This document shows positions 35,248 to 44,490 of a stretch of 64,000 nucleotides of DNA, piece after piece (the stretch's first letter is position 1; each line of letters starts with the position of its first letter). The translations under genes were made by a program, and so were the position numbers. Source of the DNA: Phycisphaerales bacterium (GTDB lineage: Bacteria > Planctomycetota > Phycisphaerae > Phycisphaerales > UBA1924); the NCBI GenBank assembly GCA_029260265.1, contig JAJDDO010000029.1, forward strand, positions 81,203 through 145,202, in the 5' to 3' direction. Below the pieces are notes generated by a model that saw only the letters and a list, made by a program, of their open reading frames with translations, did no database searches and was not told the origin of the DNA.

Positions 35248-36150
35248 CTAATGGGCATGGAGAAGCATTGTGTGCTCACCTGTCTCGAACATGATCTGTG
35301 AGCCTGGATTCAAGAACCCGTCTTCGAGTCCTTGGATGTGGCTCGCACATTCGCCATCCACTTGAACGGGGCAATCGTTGTCGAGTACGCGGAGAGTCAT
35401 CTTCGTGCTCTTCAGGGTGCTTGTAGGCTTTGAAGATCGGCGAACACGCATTCGACCGAACTGGAAGGCGCAGTGAACGGAAGTCCGGGCTGGAATGAAT
35501 CTGGCGACGAGATCAGGGGCAGACGGATCGGCACTGTGGCAGGGATTCACACGCATCGGATAGGCGGGCATATTGGAAACAATCGCGATGCCGGGAGAGC
35601 CCATTTCTCTCACTTCACCTGCTGAGTTTTCAATGGATACGCGGGCGGGCCTTGGGGACGCGATTTCTGCGAGAATCGGCGAGGTGTATGCTCGGTATCC
35701 CCCGCTGGTACCTCTCGAAGACTCAAACCGATGAATAACCGAAGCATCTATACCCAAACTGAGCATCATCGCAAACTTGGTGCCGTTGGCGGTTGGGATA
35801 TAGACTGTTCTGGGTGGATGATCCAGTTCAAGATTTGCGACCGCTCGAGCAGGGGAGTTTGACATCCGGAACTGCTTGGCGATGATGTTCGCGGTGCCCG
35901 TTGCAAAGTGATAGGCTGGGATCTGGAGCGTGCAAAGGGTGGTGAGTTGGTGGTGCATGGTGCCGTCACCTCCGATGACAACAACCCGGTCGCAACCCCC
36001 CACCGTATCTAGTATTTTTTCTTGGGGCTCGAACACATCGAGAGCGGCAACCTGATGCCCACGATCATCGAGCAACCGGGCCAGTTGTTTGACCGCTGCC
36101 CGCGATTTGGCTCGTCCTGAACGGGGGTTAGAGAGCAAAGCGATGCGCAT
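35248..36150 (-). CDS. Diacylglycerol kinase-family lipid kinase
   Basis: A 300-residue ATP-dependent lipid kinase of the DagK/YegS/sphingosine-kinase superfamily. The N-terminus MRIALLSNPRSGRAKS and the nucleotide motif VVVIGGDGTMHHQL (about residues 57-70) are clear. The following GTANIIAKQF replaces the more usual GTxND, as in several YegS-like proteins. The C-terminal beta-sandwich carries CPVQVDGE. It phosphorylates a membrane lipid such as diacylglycerol. It is transcribed divergently from map. Confidence 0.85.
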   Translation of the reverse strand: MRIALLSNPRSGRAKSRAAVKQLARLLDDRGHQVAALDVFEPQEKILDTVGGCDRVVVIGGDGTMHHQLTTLCTLQIPAYHFATGTANIIAKQFRMSNSPARAVANLELDHPPRTVYIPTANGTKFAMMLSLGIDASVIHRFESSRGTSGGYRAYTSPILAEIASPRPARVSIENSAGEVREMGSPGIAIVSNMPAYPMRVNPCHSADPSAPDLVARFIPARTSVHCAFQFGRMRVRRSSKPTSTLKSTKMTLRVLDNDCPVQVDGECASHIQGLEDGFLNPGSQIMFETGEHTMLLHAH

Positions 36151-36237
36151 GGTGACAATCCTATGCCGGTCATATACGCGTCACGATGTATTGAGGCGTG
36201 CACAGGCAGGGACGGAGCGACCCCCCTACTATTCGAG

Positions 36238-37059
36238 ATGCGTATTGCAATCAAATCCAAGACTGATATTGACGCCGCATATGCTGCGGCTCAGAAGGTT
36301 GTTGAGGTCCATCATCGACTCAGCGATTATCTTGCCCACGGTCAAACCCTCGCAGATATTGATGGCTTTGTGCTGCGAACGCTGCGGGATTTGGGGTGTG
36401 TTTCCTGTTTTCATAAGTATCGCCCTGGGAATTTGCCTCCGTTCCCTTCGCAGGCGTGCCTGAGTGTCAATGCATGCGTCGTTCATGGCACCGCCGGTTA
36501 CATGACCGAGCCGATGAAACAGGGCGATATCCTGAAGATTGATATTGGCGTGAAGTACAAAGGATGGATCGGCGACGCTGCATGGACCTATGTGTTCGGT
36601 GAGATGAATGAGGAAACCAAGAAGCTTACGGACTCGGGCAAAGAGTCGCTCCTCGAGGGGATCAAAGAACTCCGCCCTGGGAACACATACATGGATTGGG
36701 CTCGGCGTGTGCAAGATATTGTTGAGAACAAGTATGGCTTCTTCATGATCCGCGGGCTTGGTGGTCACGGGTATGGGCGCAAGTTGCATGCACCGCCTTG
36801 GATATCGAATGTCATCCCGAGCTACCCGGGCGAGTGGCCGGACGGGTTCAAGCCGTGCGAGCCAGGAACGCTTGTTGCGGTAGAGCCGATGATTGGTGTC
36901 GGTACCGGAGAGATCTTCCAGAAGCATAAGGATTGGCCAATCTACACCAAGGATCGTTCGATGTCGGTGCACTACGAACAAGATGTGCTGATTACAGAGG
37001 GCGAGCCTCGGGTGATGACCAAGGGGCTCGAAACGGTAAAGGATGTGATTACACAATGA
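36238..37059 (+). CDS. map: Type I methionine aminopeptidase
   Basis: A 273-residue cytoplasmic enzyme that removes N-terminal methionine from new proteins. The five metal ligands appear in order: Asp in ILKIDIGVKYKGWIGDAAWT (two), His in GLGGHGYGRKLH, Glu in VAVEPMIGVG and Glu in YEQDVLITE. SVNACVVHG is the substrate-pocket motif. The family fold starts at MRIAIKSKTDID, so ATG 36238 is preferred over ATG 36163. No good SD is visible before either. The stop overlaps the trpA start (ATGA). Confidence 0.93.
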   Translation: MRIAIKSKTDIDAAYAAAQKVVEVHHRLSDYLAHGQTLADIDGFVLRTLRDLGCVSCFHKYRPGNLPPFPSQACLSVNACVVHGTAGYMTEPMKQGDILKIDIGVKYKGWIGDAAWTYVFGEMNEETKKLTDSGKESLLEGIKELRPGNTYMDWARRVQDIVENKYGFFMIRGLGGHGYGRKLHAPPWISNVIPSYPGEWPDGFKPCEPGTLVAVEPMIGVGTGEIFQKHKDWPIYTKDRSMSVHYEQDVLITEGEPRVMTKGLETVKDVITQ

Positions 37060-37874
37060 ATCGAATCGACGCTGCATTTAAGAAATCCAAAGAGTCAGGG
37101 CGAGGTGCGTTGCTTCCTTTTGTCTGCGCGGGGAGCCCTGAGCTCGATTCATTACCACAGCTGTTGATCGCGTTGCAAAGCGCGGGAGCATCTATTGTTG
37201 AGATCGGATTCCCGTACTCTGATCCGGTTGCGGATGGCCCGGTCATCGCAGCAGCAATGCACGACGCGATCGATCGAGGAATCACTCCCGAAATGATCTT
37301 TGAGCAGGTGTCATCTGTACGCGATCAGTTGGAGTTAGGCATCGTGGCGATGGTTTCAGTGAGCATCGTGATCGCCACGGGTGGACCCGAGCAGTTCGCA
37401 AAGCGGGCGAGAGAAGCGGGCCTCGATGGATGCATCTTCCCGGATGCGCCTCTGGAAGAGTCTCAGCGGCTCATCCGGGCGTGCAAAGATCATGGTTTAA
37501 CCACCACACTATTGATCTCCCCCACAACGCCTATCGAACGGGCCAAAGAAATTGCCCGCTCATGCACTGGGTTCGTGTACCTACTCTCACGGGCGGGGAT
37601 CACCGGCGAGCAGAGCGACGGGCCGAGCGATATCGCCGAGCGTGTGCGCGTCATACGAAGTGTAACCGGCACACCAATCGCATGCGGATTTGGGATCTCC
37701 ACACCTGATCATGTCGCAAAGGTGCTCAGGCACGCGGACGGCGCGATTGTTGGCAGTGCACTCGTTCGAAGGATACTCGAAGCTTCTGCACATGCAAAGA
37801 CCCCCGAACAGGAATGCGAAGAGTTTGTCACCGAACTCGCGGTCGGCTCGGTCTCAATGGATGACATTGTCTAA
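37056..37874 (+). CDS. trpA: Tryptophan synthase alpha chain
   Basis: A 272-residue TIM barrel that cleaves indole-3-glycerol phosphate to indole and glyceraldehyde 3-phosphate. The catalytic Glu and Asp sit in VEIGFPYSDPVADGP (about residues 45-59). The phosphate-binding CGFGIST and GAIVGSALV lie near the C-terminus. The start is ATG 37056 inside the map stop. The gene is away from any other trp gene in the window, so the trpB partner is encoded elsewhere. Confidence 0.94.
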   Translation: MNRIDAAFKKSKESGRGALLPFVCAGSPELDSLPQLLIALQSAGASIVEIGFPYSDPVADGPVIAAAMHDAIDRGITPEMIFEQVSSVRDQLELGIVAMVSVSIVIATGGPEQFAKRAREAGLDGCIFPDAPLEESQRLIRACKDHGLTTTLLISPTTPIERAKEIARSCTGFVYLLSRAGITGEQSDGPSDIAERVRVIRSVTGTPIACGFGISTPDHVAKVLRHADGAIVGSALVRRILEASAHAKTPEQECEEFVTELAVGSVSMDDIV

Positions 37875-37883
37875 CTCGCCGAG

Positions 37884-39860
37884 TTAATCAACCCTGAATC
37901 GAGTAACGAGAGATTGAAGCTCTTCGGCGCTTGTCGAGAGCATCGCAGAAGCAGTAGCAGATTCGCGGACTCCTTCACTCGATCGTTCGATCAGCCCGCT
38001 GATGTTCTCTATGTTCTCGCTGATCGAGCTGCATGCGGCGGATTGTTCGTCTGTTGCTGCCGCAATCCCGGAGATTTCAGTATTGACCGCGGCGTTGGCG
38101 TCGAGAATCGAGCTGAGCGATTCCCCCGCCTCCTTTGCGAATGAAACACCCGTTGCCATCTCAGATTGGCAGCTCTTGATTGAGTTGACTGCTTGTTTAG
38201 TCTCGCTTTGTATTTCGTTGATTGATTCAGAGACCTCTGAGGTTGCAGATGTTGTTCGCTCTGCAAGCTTTCGGACTTCGTCAGCGACCACCGCGAACCC
38301 ACGCCCGTGCTCGCCGGCTCGAGCGGCTTCGATGGCGGCATTGAGCGCGAGCAGGTTCGTCTGGTCGGCGATGTCGTTGATGGTGTTAATGATCTCGCCG
38401 ATCTGGATGCTTCTTTCGCCGAGGTCGCCGACGGTCCGGGCAGACTTGTTGACGAGTTCTTCGACACTTTGGATCCCAGAGACGGTGAGCCCCACGACCT
38501 CCGCTCCGGATTGGGCTTGATCACCCGAGTTGCTCGCGAGCGATTCGGCGTGTGCGCTCTTGCTCGCAACCTCGATAATTGAAGCGTTCATCTGCTCAAC
38601 CGCGGCTGACACCTGGTTGAGATTTGATGATTGCTCGTCGATCCCTGCAGAGATCTCTTCAGCATTGGCGGAGACCTCTGTCGCGGCTGATGCGACATCG
38701 TGAGAAGAGCTGATCACATCACGGATGAGTGATGCGAGTGAGGCGGTCATCCGGTTCGCAGAGATCGCGATCTGCCCAATTTCATCTTTTCGCGAATCCT
38801 GCAATCGATGGGTAAGGTCGCCGTCGGCAATCTTATTGAGCGCGCTCACCGCTTCTCTGATTGGAGTGATGATAAGACGGAGCATCAAGAATCCGCCGAA
38901 CGCGGTAACCGAGATCACAGCCAAACCAGCGATGCCGATTATGAACATGTAGGCGCGAGATGTGCTTTGAAGCATGGATGCTCGTTCCAGAATCATGTCC
39001 GAGAGGGAATCCTCGACCTGTTTGAGCTGGTTGATCCGTGCGGAGGAGACCTCGAACCATGACTCGGGTGATTCTCCAAAGCTTCCCTCTGTAGCTTTAG
39101 CCAATGCGGTATCACGGTACTTGCTGACCTCAGCAAAGGATGGGTGAATCGAGGCTTCTGTGAAATGAGACTGAGCTGCATCAGAGCTGACCGAGAGGAA
39201 TGAATCCATGTAGTTGTCCTGGGCTCCGATGAGGAACACGAGTTTGGTATGCATACCCGGGCCGAATCGATCGAGGGCGAATGTGTTGGACAGCACAGCT
39301 CGCTCGATTCCGGCGCGTTCTTTGGACTTCAGGAAGTTGGCGTATCCAGAGAGTTCACGGGCGAGTTGATCGTCATTCGTGTGTGAGGATGCCATCGCGA
39401 TTAGATCAAGGAACATCGCGTTCATCGAGGTGTAGTATCCGATTGCATCTTTGGTGGAAATGGTCTTTGCTGAAACGCTGGAGCGGATCGAACTGCGTTG
39501 TGCAGCCATATCGATCGCACTGCGAAGCATCGTGGAGTATTCGGTTGGGAACTCTGCGCTCGAAGTCTCATTGAAGAATGTCTGGAGAGATGCGAGCATT
39601 TCATCCGCGAGTTGCCTCTGCTTGGGGAGTTCTTTGCTGAACTTGGTCCCGTTGCTTCCGAGAAATCCCGCGGTGTAACCCCGCTCTTTCTGGCATTCAT
39701 GGACAAATGCGCTCATGTGGGTCGCGGCTTCAGTGAGATCGGAGGTTAACGAGTGGGCACGATAATCTCCGCGCGCGTCTACGAATACACTCGTGCTAAA
39801 GTAGAGAAACGCGAGGGTTGGCAGAAGCAAGAGGGTGACAAGTTTGGTGCGGATCGACAT
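37884..39860 (-). CDS. Methyl-accepting chemotaxis protein with NIT sensor domain
   Basis: A 658-residue chemoreceptor. TM1 (about residues 5-25), then a periplasmic all-helical region about residues 40-295 with [17 protein letters not shown], the signature of nitrate/nitrite-sensing NIT domains. TM2 lies near 303-328, followed by a HAMP domain and a cytoplasmic signalling hairpin whose tip reads [20 protein letters not shown] near residue 510. It would sense a small ligand and control CheA. Start ATG 39860 has GGAG 8 nt upstream; the open frame extends to 39965 without support. It is convergent with trpA (9-nt gap). Confidence 0.9.
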   Translation of the reverse strand: MSIRTKLVTLLLLPTLAFLYFSTSVFVDARGDYRAHSLTSDLTEAATHMSAFVHECQKERGYTAGFLGSNGTKFSKELPKQRQLADEMLASLQTFFNETSSAEFPTEYSTMLRSAIDMAAQRSSIRSSVSAKTISTKDAIGYYTSMNAMFLDLIAMASSHTNDDQLARELSGYANFLKSKERAGIERAVLSNTFALDRFGPGMHTKLVFLIGAQDNYMDSFLSVSSDAAQSHFTEASIHPSFAEVSKYRDTALAKATEGSFGESPESWFEVSSARINQLKQVEDSLSDMILERASMLQSTSRAYMFIIGIAGLAVISVTAFGGFLMLRLIITPIREAVSALNKIADGDLTHRLQDSRKDEIGQIAISANRMTASLASLIRDVISSSHDVASAATEVSANAEEISAGIDEQSSNLNQVSAAVEQMNASIIEVASKSAHAESLASNSGDQAQSGAEVVGLTVSGIQSVEELVNKSARTVGDLGERSIQIGEIINTINDIADQTNLLALNAAIEAARAGEHGRGFAVVADEVRKLAERTTSATSEVSESINEIQSETKQAVNSIKSCQSEMATGVSFAKEAGESLSSILDANAAVNTEISGIAAATDEQSAACSSISENIENISGLIERSSEGVRESATASAMLSTSAEELQSLVTRFRVD

Positions 39861-40078
39861 GAGCAAAACTCCATTGCGCGACAATACCGATAGGTTTGTC
39901 GTGTATTGGTGCATTCGGATGAATTGCCAGTAGGCTGAAGGCGGTTGGCCGCATTGATAAAACAAGCTGTCCAGACTCGTTCAAGCCCTCCAAAGTGGAC
40001 GAAGCGAAACAACCCATTGAGGGTGTGTTTGTGATTTATCGGTCTTGCGAGTTCGATTCGTAGCTCGGAAACTACCAG

Positions 40079-41266
40079 TCAGCAGCACGCTTTGCTGTTT
40101 TTCAAGGCTGCGGCGATGGCTTGATCGAGATCTGCGATCAGATCGTCCACATCTTCGATGCCCACGCTGAGCCGAACGAGATTGTCATCAATCCCGAGTG
40201 CTTCCCGTTGGTCAGCGGGGACCGAGGCGTGGGTCATGATCGCGGGATGCTCGATGAGTGATTCGACGCCACCGAGTGATTCAGCACACGCGAACAGCTT
40301 GGTGTTTTCAAGCATCGTGCGAGACTCACCGATGCCTCCTCGGAGGTACATCGTGATCATGCCTCCGAACCCGGGCATCTGTTCCTTCGCAAGTTTGTGC
40401 TGCGGGTGTGATTCAAGCCCTGGATAAATCACTTTCTCAACCCCGCTGTGCTTGTTGAGGTGCTGGGCGACCTTCATAGCATTCTCACAATGGCGTTGCA
40501 TGCGCACATGAAGGGTTTTGGTCGAGCGGAGTAGCAGGAAGCATTCCATGATCCCCGGTACAGCGCCCTCTGAGAGTTGGATGAACTTGAGTTTTTCGTG
40601 CAGGGCGTCACAGTTGGTGAGCAATGCGCCGCCGATGGAATCAGAGTGCCCGCCGATGTATTTGGTCGTGGAATGACAGACGATGTCCGCTCCCAAAGCG
40701 AGCGGGTTTTGAAGATAAGGCGTCGCGAAGGTGTTGTCGACAGCGAGTATGGTGTTGTTCGCTTTCGCAATCTCCCCCACCGCTTTGATATCGGTGATTT
40801 TGAGCGTTGGATTGGTCGGCGTTTCAAGCCAGATCAGCTTGACACGCTCGTCCATGGCTTCGCGGACTGCATCAAGGTTGGTCATATCCACGAGTGTCGT
40901 TTCAATTCCAAGTTGAGCAAACACACGGTGAAAGAGTCTGTTTGTGCCGCCATAAACATCATCGCCGAGCAGCACACGATCCCCTGCACTGAGAAGGTGC
41001 AACACCGCGCCGGTGGCCGCGACGCCCGATGCGAAGCAGAGCCCGTGCTTGGCACCCTCAAGATTGGCTAGGTTGGCTTCGAGGGCCGCTCTGGTGGGGT
41101 TGGCAGCGCGTGAGTAATCGTATTCACCGACGATCTTTCCCGGTGATTTCTGAACGAATGTCGAGGTCTGGTAGATCGGTGTCATAATCGCGCCTGTTGA
41201 AGGGTCCGGGGCTTGCCCGGCGTGAATGGCGCGTGTCGCGAAGTTGTGCGAGTCATTTACATTCAT
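40079..41266 (-). CDS. Cystathionine gamma-lyase/gamma-synthase family PLP enzyme
   Basis: A 395-residue Cys/Met-metabolism enzyme. PIYQTSTFVQ and YDYSRAANPTRAALE are N-terminal family motifs. The Schiff-base lysine is in VCHSTTKYIGGHSDSIGG (near residue 205). Gamma-lyases and gamma-synthases are hard to separate by sequence. The cystathionine beta-synthase gene immediately upstream favours gamma-lyase, that is, reverse transsulfuration from homocysteine to cysteine. It follows that gene by 36 nt on the same strand. The C-terminus ends in KACC. Confidence 0.88.
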   Translation of the reverse strand: MNVNDSHNFATRAIHAGQAPDPSTGAIMTPIYQTSTFVQKSPGKIVGEYDYSRAANPTRAALEANLANLEGAKHGLCFASGVAATGAVLHLLSAGDRVLLGDDVYGGTNRLFHRVFAQLGIETTLVDMTNLDAVREAMDERVKLIWLETPTNPTLKITDIKAVGEIAKANNTILAVDNTFATPYLQNPLALGADIVCHSTTKYIGGHSDSIGGALLTNCDALHEKLKFIQLSEGAVPGIMECFLLLRSTKTLHVRMQRHCENAMKVAQHLNKHSGVEKVIYPGLESHPQHKLAKEQMPGFGGMITMYLRGGIGESRTMLENTKLFACAESLGGVESLIEHPAIMTHASVPADQREALGIDDNLVRLSVGIEDVDDLIADLDQAIAAALKNSKACC

Positions 41267-41302
41267 GATAAATCTTTCTTTTGCCTGCCGTTGATGACTG
41301 GG

Positions 41303-42712
41303 TTACTTGGTGTGCTTGCTGAGATGTTCGATGAGGTCAATCTGCGAGATCACGCCAAGAATCTTATTGCCCTCGAACGCGAGCGCAACTTGGTCGGCGC
41401 CGAACACGCCGTAGAGCTCTTCTATCCGCGATTTCGGATGCAGCAACCCCCCCAGCGGGTTGGCGATTGTTGACGATGGTGTTGTACTCGTTGCTGAACC
41501 ATCCTGCAATGCCCGGAGGATATCAACCTCGTGCACGATGCATGTTGGGCTGCCTGACTCATCGGTCAGCGGTATCTGCGAGATGCCATTGGCCCGCATC
41601 GACTGGATCACCTCGGCGAGTGATGATGAATCCGCGAGCGTAATGACCGGGCTGGTGCGGTCGATCAGGTCCTCGATCAGACCGAGCCCCTTCTCAGGCT
41701 CGAAGAACCCGTGCATCTTCATCCATTCATCGGAGAGGTACTTGGTGACATAGCGTGAGCCAGAATCAGGACAGATGGCGATGACCTTGGCCCCTTTGCC
41801 GAGCTTTTTCGCGATCTCGCAAGCGATATGAACCATGCCGCCGGATGAACCGCCCGCGAAAATTCCTTCCTCACGAACGAGCCGGCGCGCGGTGGTAAAA
41901 CATTCGTAATCATTCACCTGGTACATCTCGTCGACGACTGTTGGATCGAATGCTTCACACTTGATGTCCTCGCCAAGCCCTTCGACCTTGTAGACATATG
42001 GCGTTGGGAGGGTGCCCGTCTTGAAGAAGTGGTAGTGAACTGAACCAAGCGGGTCGACGCCGATGATTTTGGTGTCTGCACCCATCTTCTTGAAGTATCT
42101 CCCGATACCGGAGACGGTGCCGCCGGTGCCGGTGCCGATGACAATCGCGTCAACCTTACCGCCATCGGTTTGTTCGTAGAGTTCCTTCCCCGTGAGCACT
42201 TCATGGGCTTCGATATTCCATTGGGAATGGTACTGGTCCATATAAAACGAGTTGGGGGTCTCGTCTGCGACTCGTTTGGCGACATTGACATAGTGATCGG
42301 GTGAGTCGCCGGGCACATCCGTTGGGGTGATGATGACCTGTGCGCCAAACGCCCGCAGACCATCGATCTTCTCCTGGCTCATTTTATCCGGCATGGTGAA
42401 TACCGATTTGTAGCCCTTGGCGGCAGCCGTCATGGCGGCGCCCATGCCCGTATTGCCAGATGTATTCTCGACAATGGTGCCTCCGGGTTTCAGGAGACCT
42501 TCCTCTTCAGCCTTGGCGATGATGAACGAAGCCATGCGGTCCTTAATCGACCCTGCCGGGTTCATGAACTCACACTTGGCGTACACATCGGCGGCGTCAG
42601 GATCCGCGATCTTGTTAAGCCGAACGAGCGGCGTATTCCCGATCGCTTCGAGGATTGAGTTGTAGGTGCGAGGGCACTTTGTGCATGGGGTGTGATCTTT
42701 GGTCATGGTCAT
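41303..42712 (-). CDS. cbs: Cystathionine beta-synthase with CBS domain pair
   Basis: A 469-residue enzyme with a fold-type II PLP domain: GNTPLVRLNKI, the lysine in GSIKDRMASF (near residue 60) and NTSGNTGMGAAMTA. It has a C-terminal regulatory CBS pair (about residues 330-465, including ITLADSSSLAEVIQSMRANG). A CxxC (TPCTKCPRT) precedes the catalytic domain. It condenses serine and homocysteine and forms a two-gene unit with the gamma-lyase. Start ATG 42712 is taken; the frame is open to a GTG at 42733. Confidence 0.9.
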   Translation of the reverse strand: MTMTKDHTPCTKCPRTYNSILEAIGNTPLVRLNKIADPDAADVYAKCEFMNPAGSIKDRMASFIIAKAEEEGLLKPGGTIVENTSGNTGMGAAMTAAAKGYKSVFTMPDKMSQEKIDGLRAFGAQVIITPTDVPGDSPDHYVNVAKRVADETPNSFYMDQYHSQWNIEAHEVLTGKELYEQTDGGKVDAIVIGTGTGGTVSGIGRYFKKMGADTKIIGVDPLGSVHYHFFKTGTLPTPYVYKVEGLGEDIKCEAFDPTVVDEMYQVNDYECFTTARRLVREEGIFAGGSSGGMVHIACEIAKKLGKGAKVIAICPDSGSRYVTKYLSDEWMKMHGFFEPEKGLGLIEDLIDRTSPVITLADSSSLAEVIQSMRANGISQIPLTDESGSPTCIVHEVDILRALQDGSATSTTPSSTIANPLGGLLHPKSRIEELYGVFGADQVALAFEGNKILGVISQIDLIEHLSKHTK

Positions 42713-42790
42713 GGAAGATTGTAGAGGAGTCACCAGCCCAAGGCCGGTGGAGATCGACGGGATCTTCGGATTGTGCTACGATCAGCGTAC

Positions 42791-42863
42791 GGCCCCGTAG
42801 CTCAGCGGTTAGAGCTGGCGACTCATAATCGCTCGGTCCCCGGTTCGAATCCGGGCGGGGCTA
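42791..42863 (+). tRNA. tRNA-Ile2 (anticodon CAT, presumed lysidine)
   Basis: A cloverleaf with acceptor GGCCCCG/CGGGGCT, D arm GCTC/GAGC, anticodon stem GGCGA/TCGCT around CTCATAA, and T arm with GTTCGAAT. The anticodon CAT alone could mean Met. The anticodon stem-loop is that of the known E. coli AUA-reading ileX tRNA, and the three G-C pairs of initiator tRNA are absent, so Ile2 (modified by TilS) is more likely. CCA is not encoded. Confidence 0.88.
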
Positions 42864-43049
42864 TTTCGTAAAGTGTCATGCTGTTTCGCTTTACATCCTC
42901 CGCCACCCTCCTGCTTCATTTCGTCGAGTTCCCCACGATGCTTTGAACTCAATGAGCCATTTATCAGTGAGCAAGTAACACATCCGGCATCATGAGGACT
43001 CTGGCAATCGCACCTTGAAACAGAGACATCAGCCTGGAGCATGAGTTGC

Positions 43050-44117
43050 CTAAGGGCTGTTTTGCCAGAGCGTCGCGATCCGCACCACCGCCTCAGCGAT
43101 CATGCTGTCGTCAAGATCCAGATGCGTCACAAATCTTAAAGCTGACCTGCTTTCGGCATAGCACAGCACGCCGATTTCGGCGAGTTTGCTTTCCCACACA
43201 AACGCATCGCCGACTTCCTTTATCGCACCGTCGCTGAGTGCGGCGTAGATCAAGTTCGTCTCGACACCCGATGGATCAAAGTCAAACATCGCCAACTCGG
43301 CAAGACCATGTGCCATCTTGTTCGCCCTCTCGTGATCCACTTGAAGCCGATCAAGGTGGTGATCGAGGGCATACATTCCAGCCGCAGCCAGAATCCCAGC
43401 CTGCCTCATGCCTCCTCCGATCATCTTGCGTTTGTGACGAGCGAGTTCAATCGTCTGTATATCGCCCGCGAGCACCGATCCGACAGGACACCCCAGCCCC
43501 TTGCTCAGACATGCAGAGATCGTATCGGTGTTCTCGGCGAGCTCTCGACAAGATACGCCTTGCGCTACCGAGGCGTTCCAAACTCGGGCACCGTCTGTAT
43601 GGACCCGCAGCCCAGCTTCCTTTGCATAGACGCATGTTTCGCGGAGTATGGCGAGCGGCCAGACGATTCCACCGCCGCGGTTGTGGGTGTTCTCGATCGT
43701 AAGTAGTTTCGGCTTTGGAAAGTGAATATCCAACGGACGGATCGCATCCTTGAGTGACTTGGCAGACACGATCCCACGCTTGATCGAGTCGGCGTCCTCG
43801 GCGAACTTCACACTGCAACCGGCGACCGCAGCATACCCACCGCCTTCATAATAGAAAACATGATTCTCCTTATGCGTGAGGATCTCATCGCCAGGAGAAG
43901 TCTGAGCCAATATCGCAAGCAGATTCGCCATGGTTCCCGATGGCACAAACAAGGCTGCCTCTTTGCCGAACATCTCGGCCACACGCTCTTCGAGCGCGAT
44001 AACGGTCGGATCGGCCCGCATGACATCATCGCCGACCTCCGCTTCCGCTATCACCTTCCGCATGGCTTGAGTTGGACGGGTGACCGTATCTGATCGCAGA
44101 TCGATTGGTTGATTCAC
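43050..44117 (-). CDS. ltaE: Low-specificity L-threonine aldolase
   Basis: A 355-residue fold-type I PLP enzyme that splits threonine or allo-threonine into glycine and acetaldehyde. The N-terminal IDLRSDTVTRPTQAMR and VGDDVMRADPTV are family signatures. HTDGARVWNA holds the Asp contacting PLP, and the Schiff-base lysine lies in ISACLSKGLGCPVGSVL near residue 205. Length is typical. It is divergently oriented to the small gene at 44300 with 182 nt between them. Confidence 0.93.
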   Translation of the reverse strand: MNQPIDLRSDTVTRPTQAMRKVIAEAEVGDDVMRADPTVIALEERVAEMFGKEAALFVPSGTMANLLAILAQTSPGDEILTHKENHVFYYEGGGYAAVAGCSVKFAEDADSIKRGIVSAKSLKDAIRPLDIHFPKPKLLTIENTHNRGGGIVWPLAILRETCVYAKEAGLRVHTDGARVWNASVAQGVSCRELAENTDTISACLSKGLGCPVGSVLAGDIQTIELARHKRKMIGGGMRQAGILAAAGMYALDHHLDRLQVDHERANKMAHGLAELAMFDFDPSGVETNLIYAALSDGAIKEVGDAFVWESKLAEIGVLCYAESRSALRFVTHLDLDDSMIAEAVVRIATLWQNSP

Positions 44118-44299
44118 AGCATCGCCCTCAGCCTCAGTTCAAATCGGTCCCGGATCATCGCCGATTGCAGATCCTATCTCCAATCTGAAATCCAGGCAAT
44201 GTCATGCCCCATAGCAATCCACACCAATGAACCTGTTCACATTATCAGCCGCATGGCCAGTACAGAACCTATTCCACAGAGTCATCGAAGGAGCATTGC

Positions 44300-44464
44300 A
44301 TGTTAAGTGCCCAGACGAAAATCAAGTCCATTATGCGGTCTGTCGACCGATCTAACCAACATCCAAATCACAAGGTCAACGAGAGTCAAAAATGCATCTC
44401 CCGTAGACTCCCAGCGGTGTATGAGATAAAGAAATTTAATGCAGATCGAGCGGTCGCCTCTTAA
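44300..44464 (+). CDS. Unrecognised 54-residue basic protein
   Basis: A small gene with complete expression signals. AAGGAG at 44288-44293 stands 6 nt before ATG 44300, the frame runs 54 codons to TAA, and an intrinsic terminator begins at the stop codon. The product (MLSAQTKIKSIMRS... ending NADRAVAS) is rich in Lys/Arg/Asn/Ser, with one Cys, no membrane segment and no motif that I know. It could be a small regulatory or RNA-binding protein, or the transcript could act as an sRNA. It lies between ltaE and the CotH-protein gene, both on the other strand. Confidence 0.55.
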   Translation: MLSAQTKIKSIMRSVDRSNQHPNHKVNESQKCISRRLPAVYEIKKFNADRAVAS

Positions 44465-44481
44465 AGATCAGCGATCTTTTT
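44463..44481 (+). terminator. Intrinsic terminator after the 54-codon gene
   Basis: AAAGATC and GATCTTT pair around a 3-nt loop and run into five T in the plus direction, overlapping the TAA of the small gene. In the minus direction there is no T tract, so it does not serve the CotH gene. Confidence 0.7.
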
Positions 44482-44490
44482 ACATTGAGA

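Noticed and set aside
42791..42863. Calling the CAT tRNA initiator or elongator Met
   Set aside because: It lacks the three G-C pairs of initiator tRNA, and its anticodon stem-loop follows the tRNA-Ile2 pattern.
44165..44187. TTGCAGA ... TCTG dyad near ltaE resembling the pyrimidine operator
   Set aside because: The spacer is 12 nt instead of 11 and the second half-site is poor; the neighbouring genes have no link to pyrimidine breakdown, so chance is more likely.
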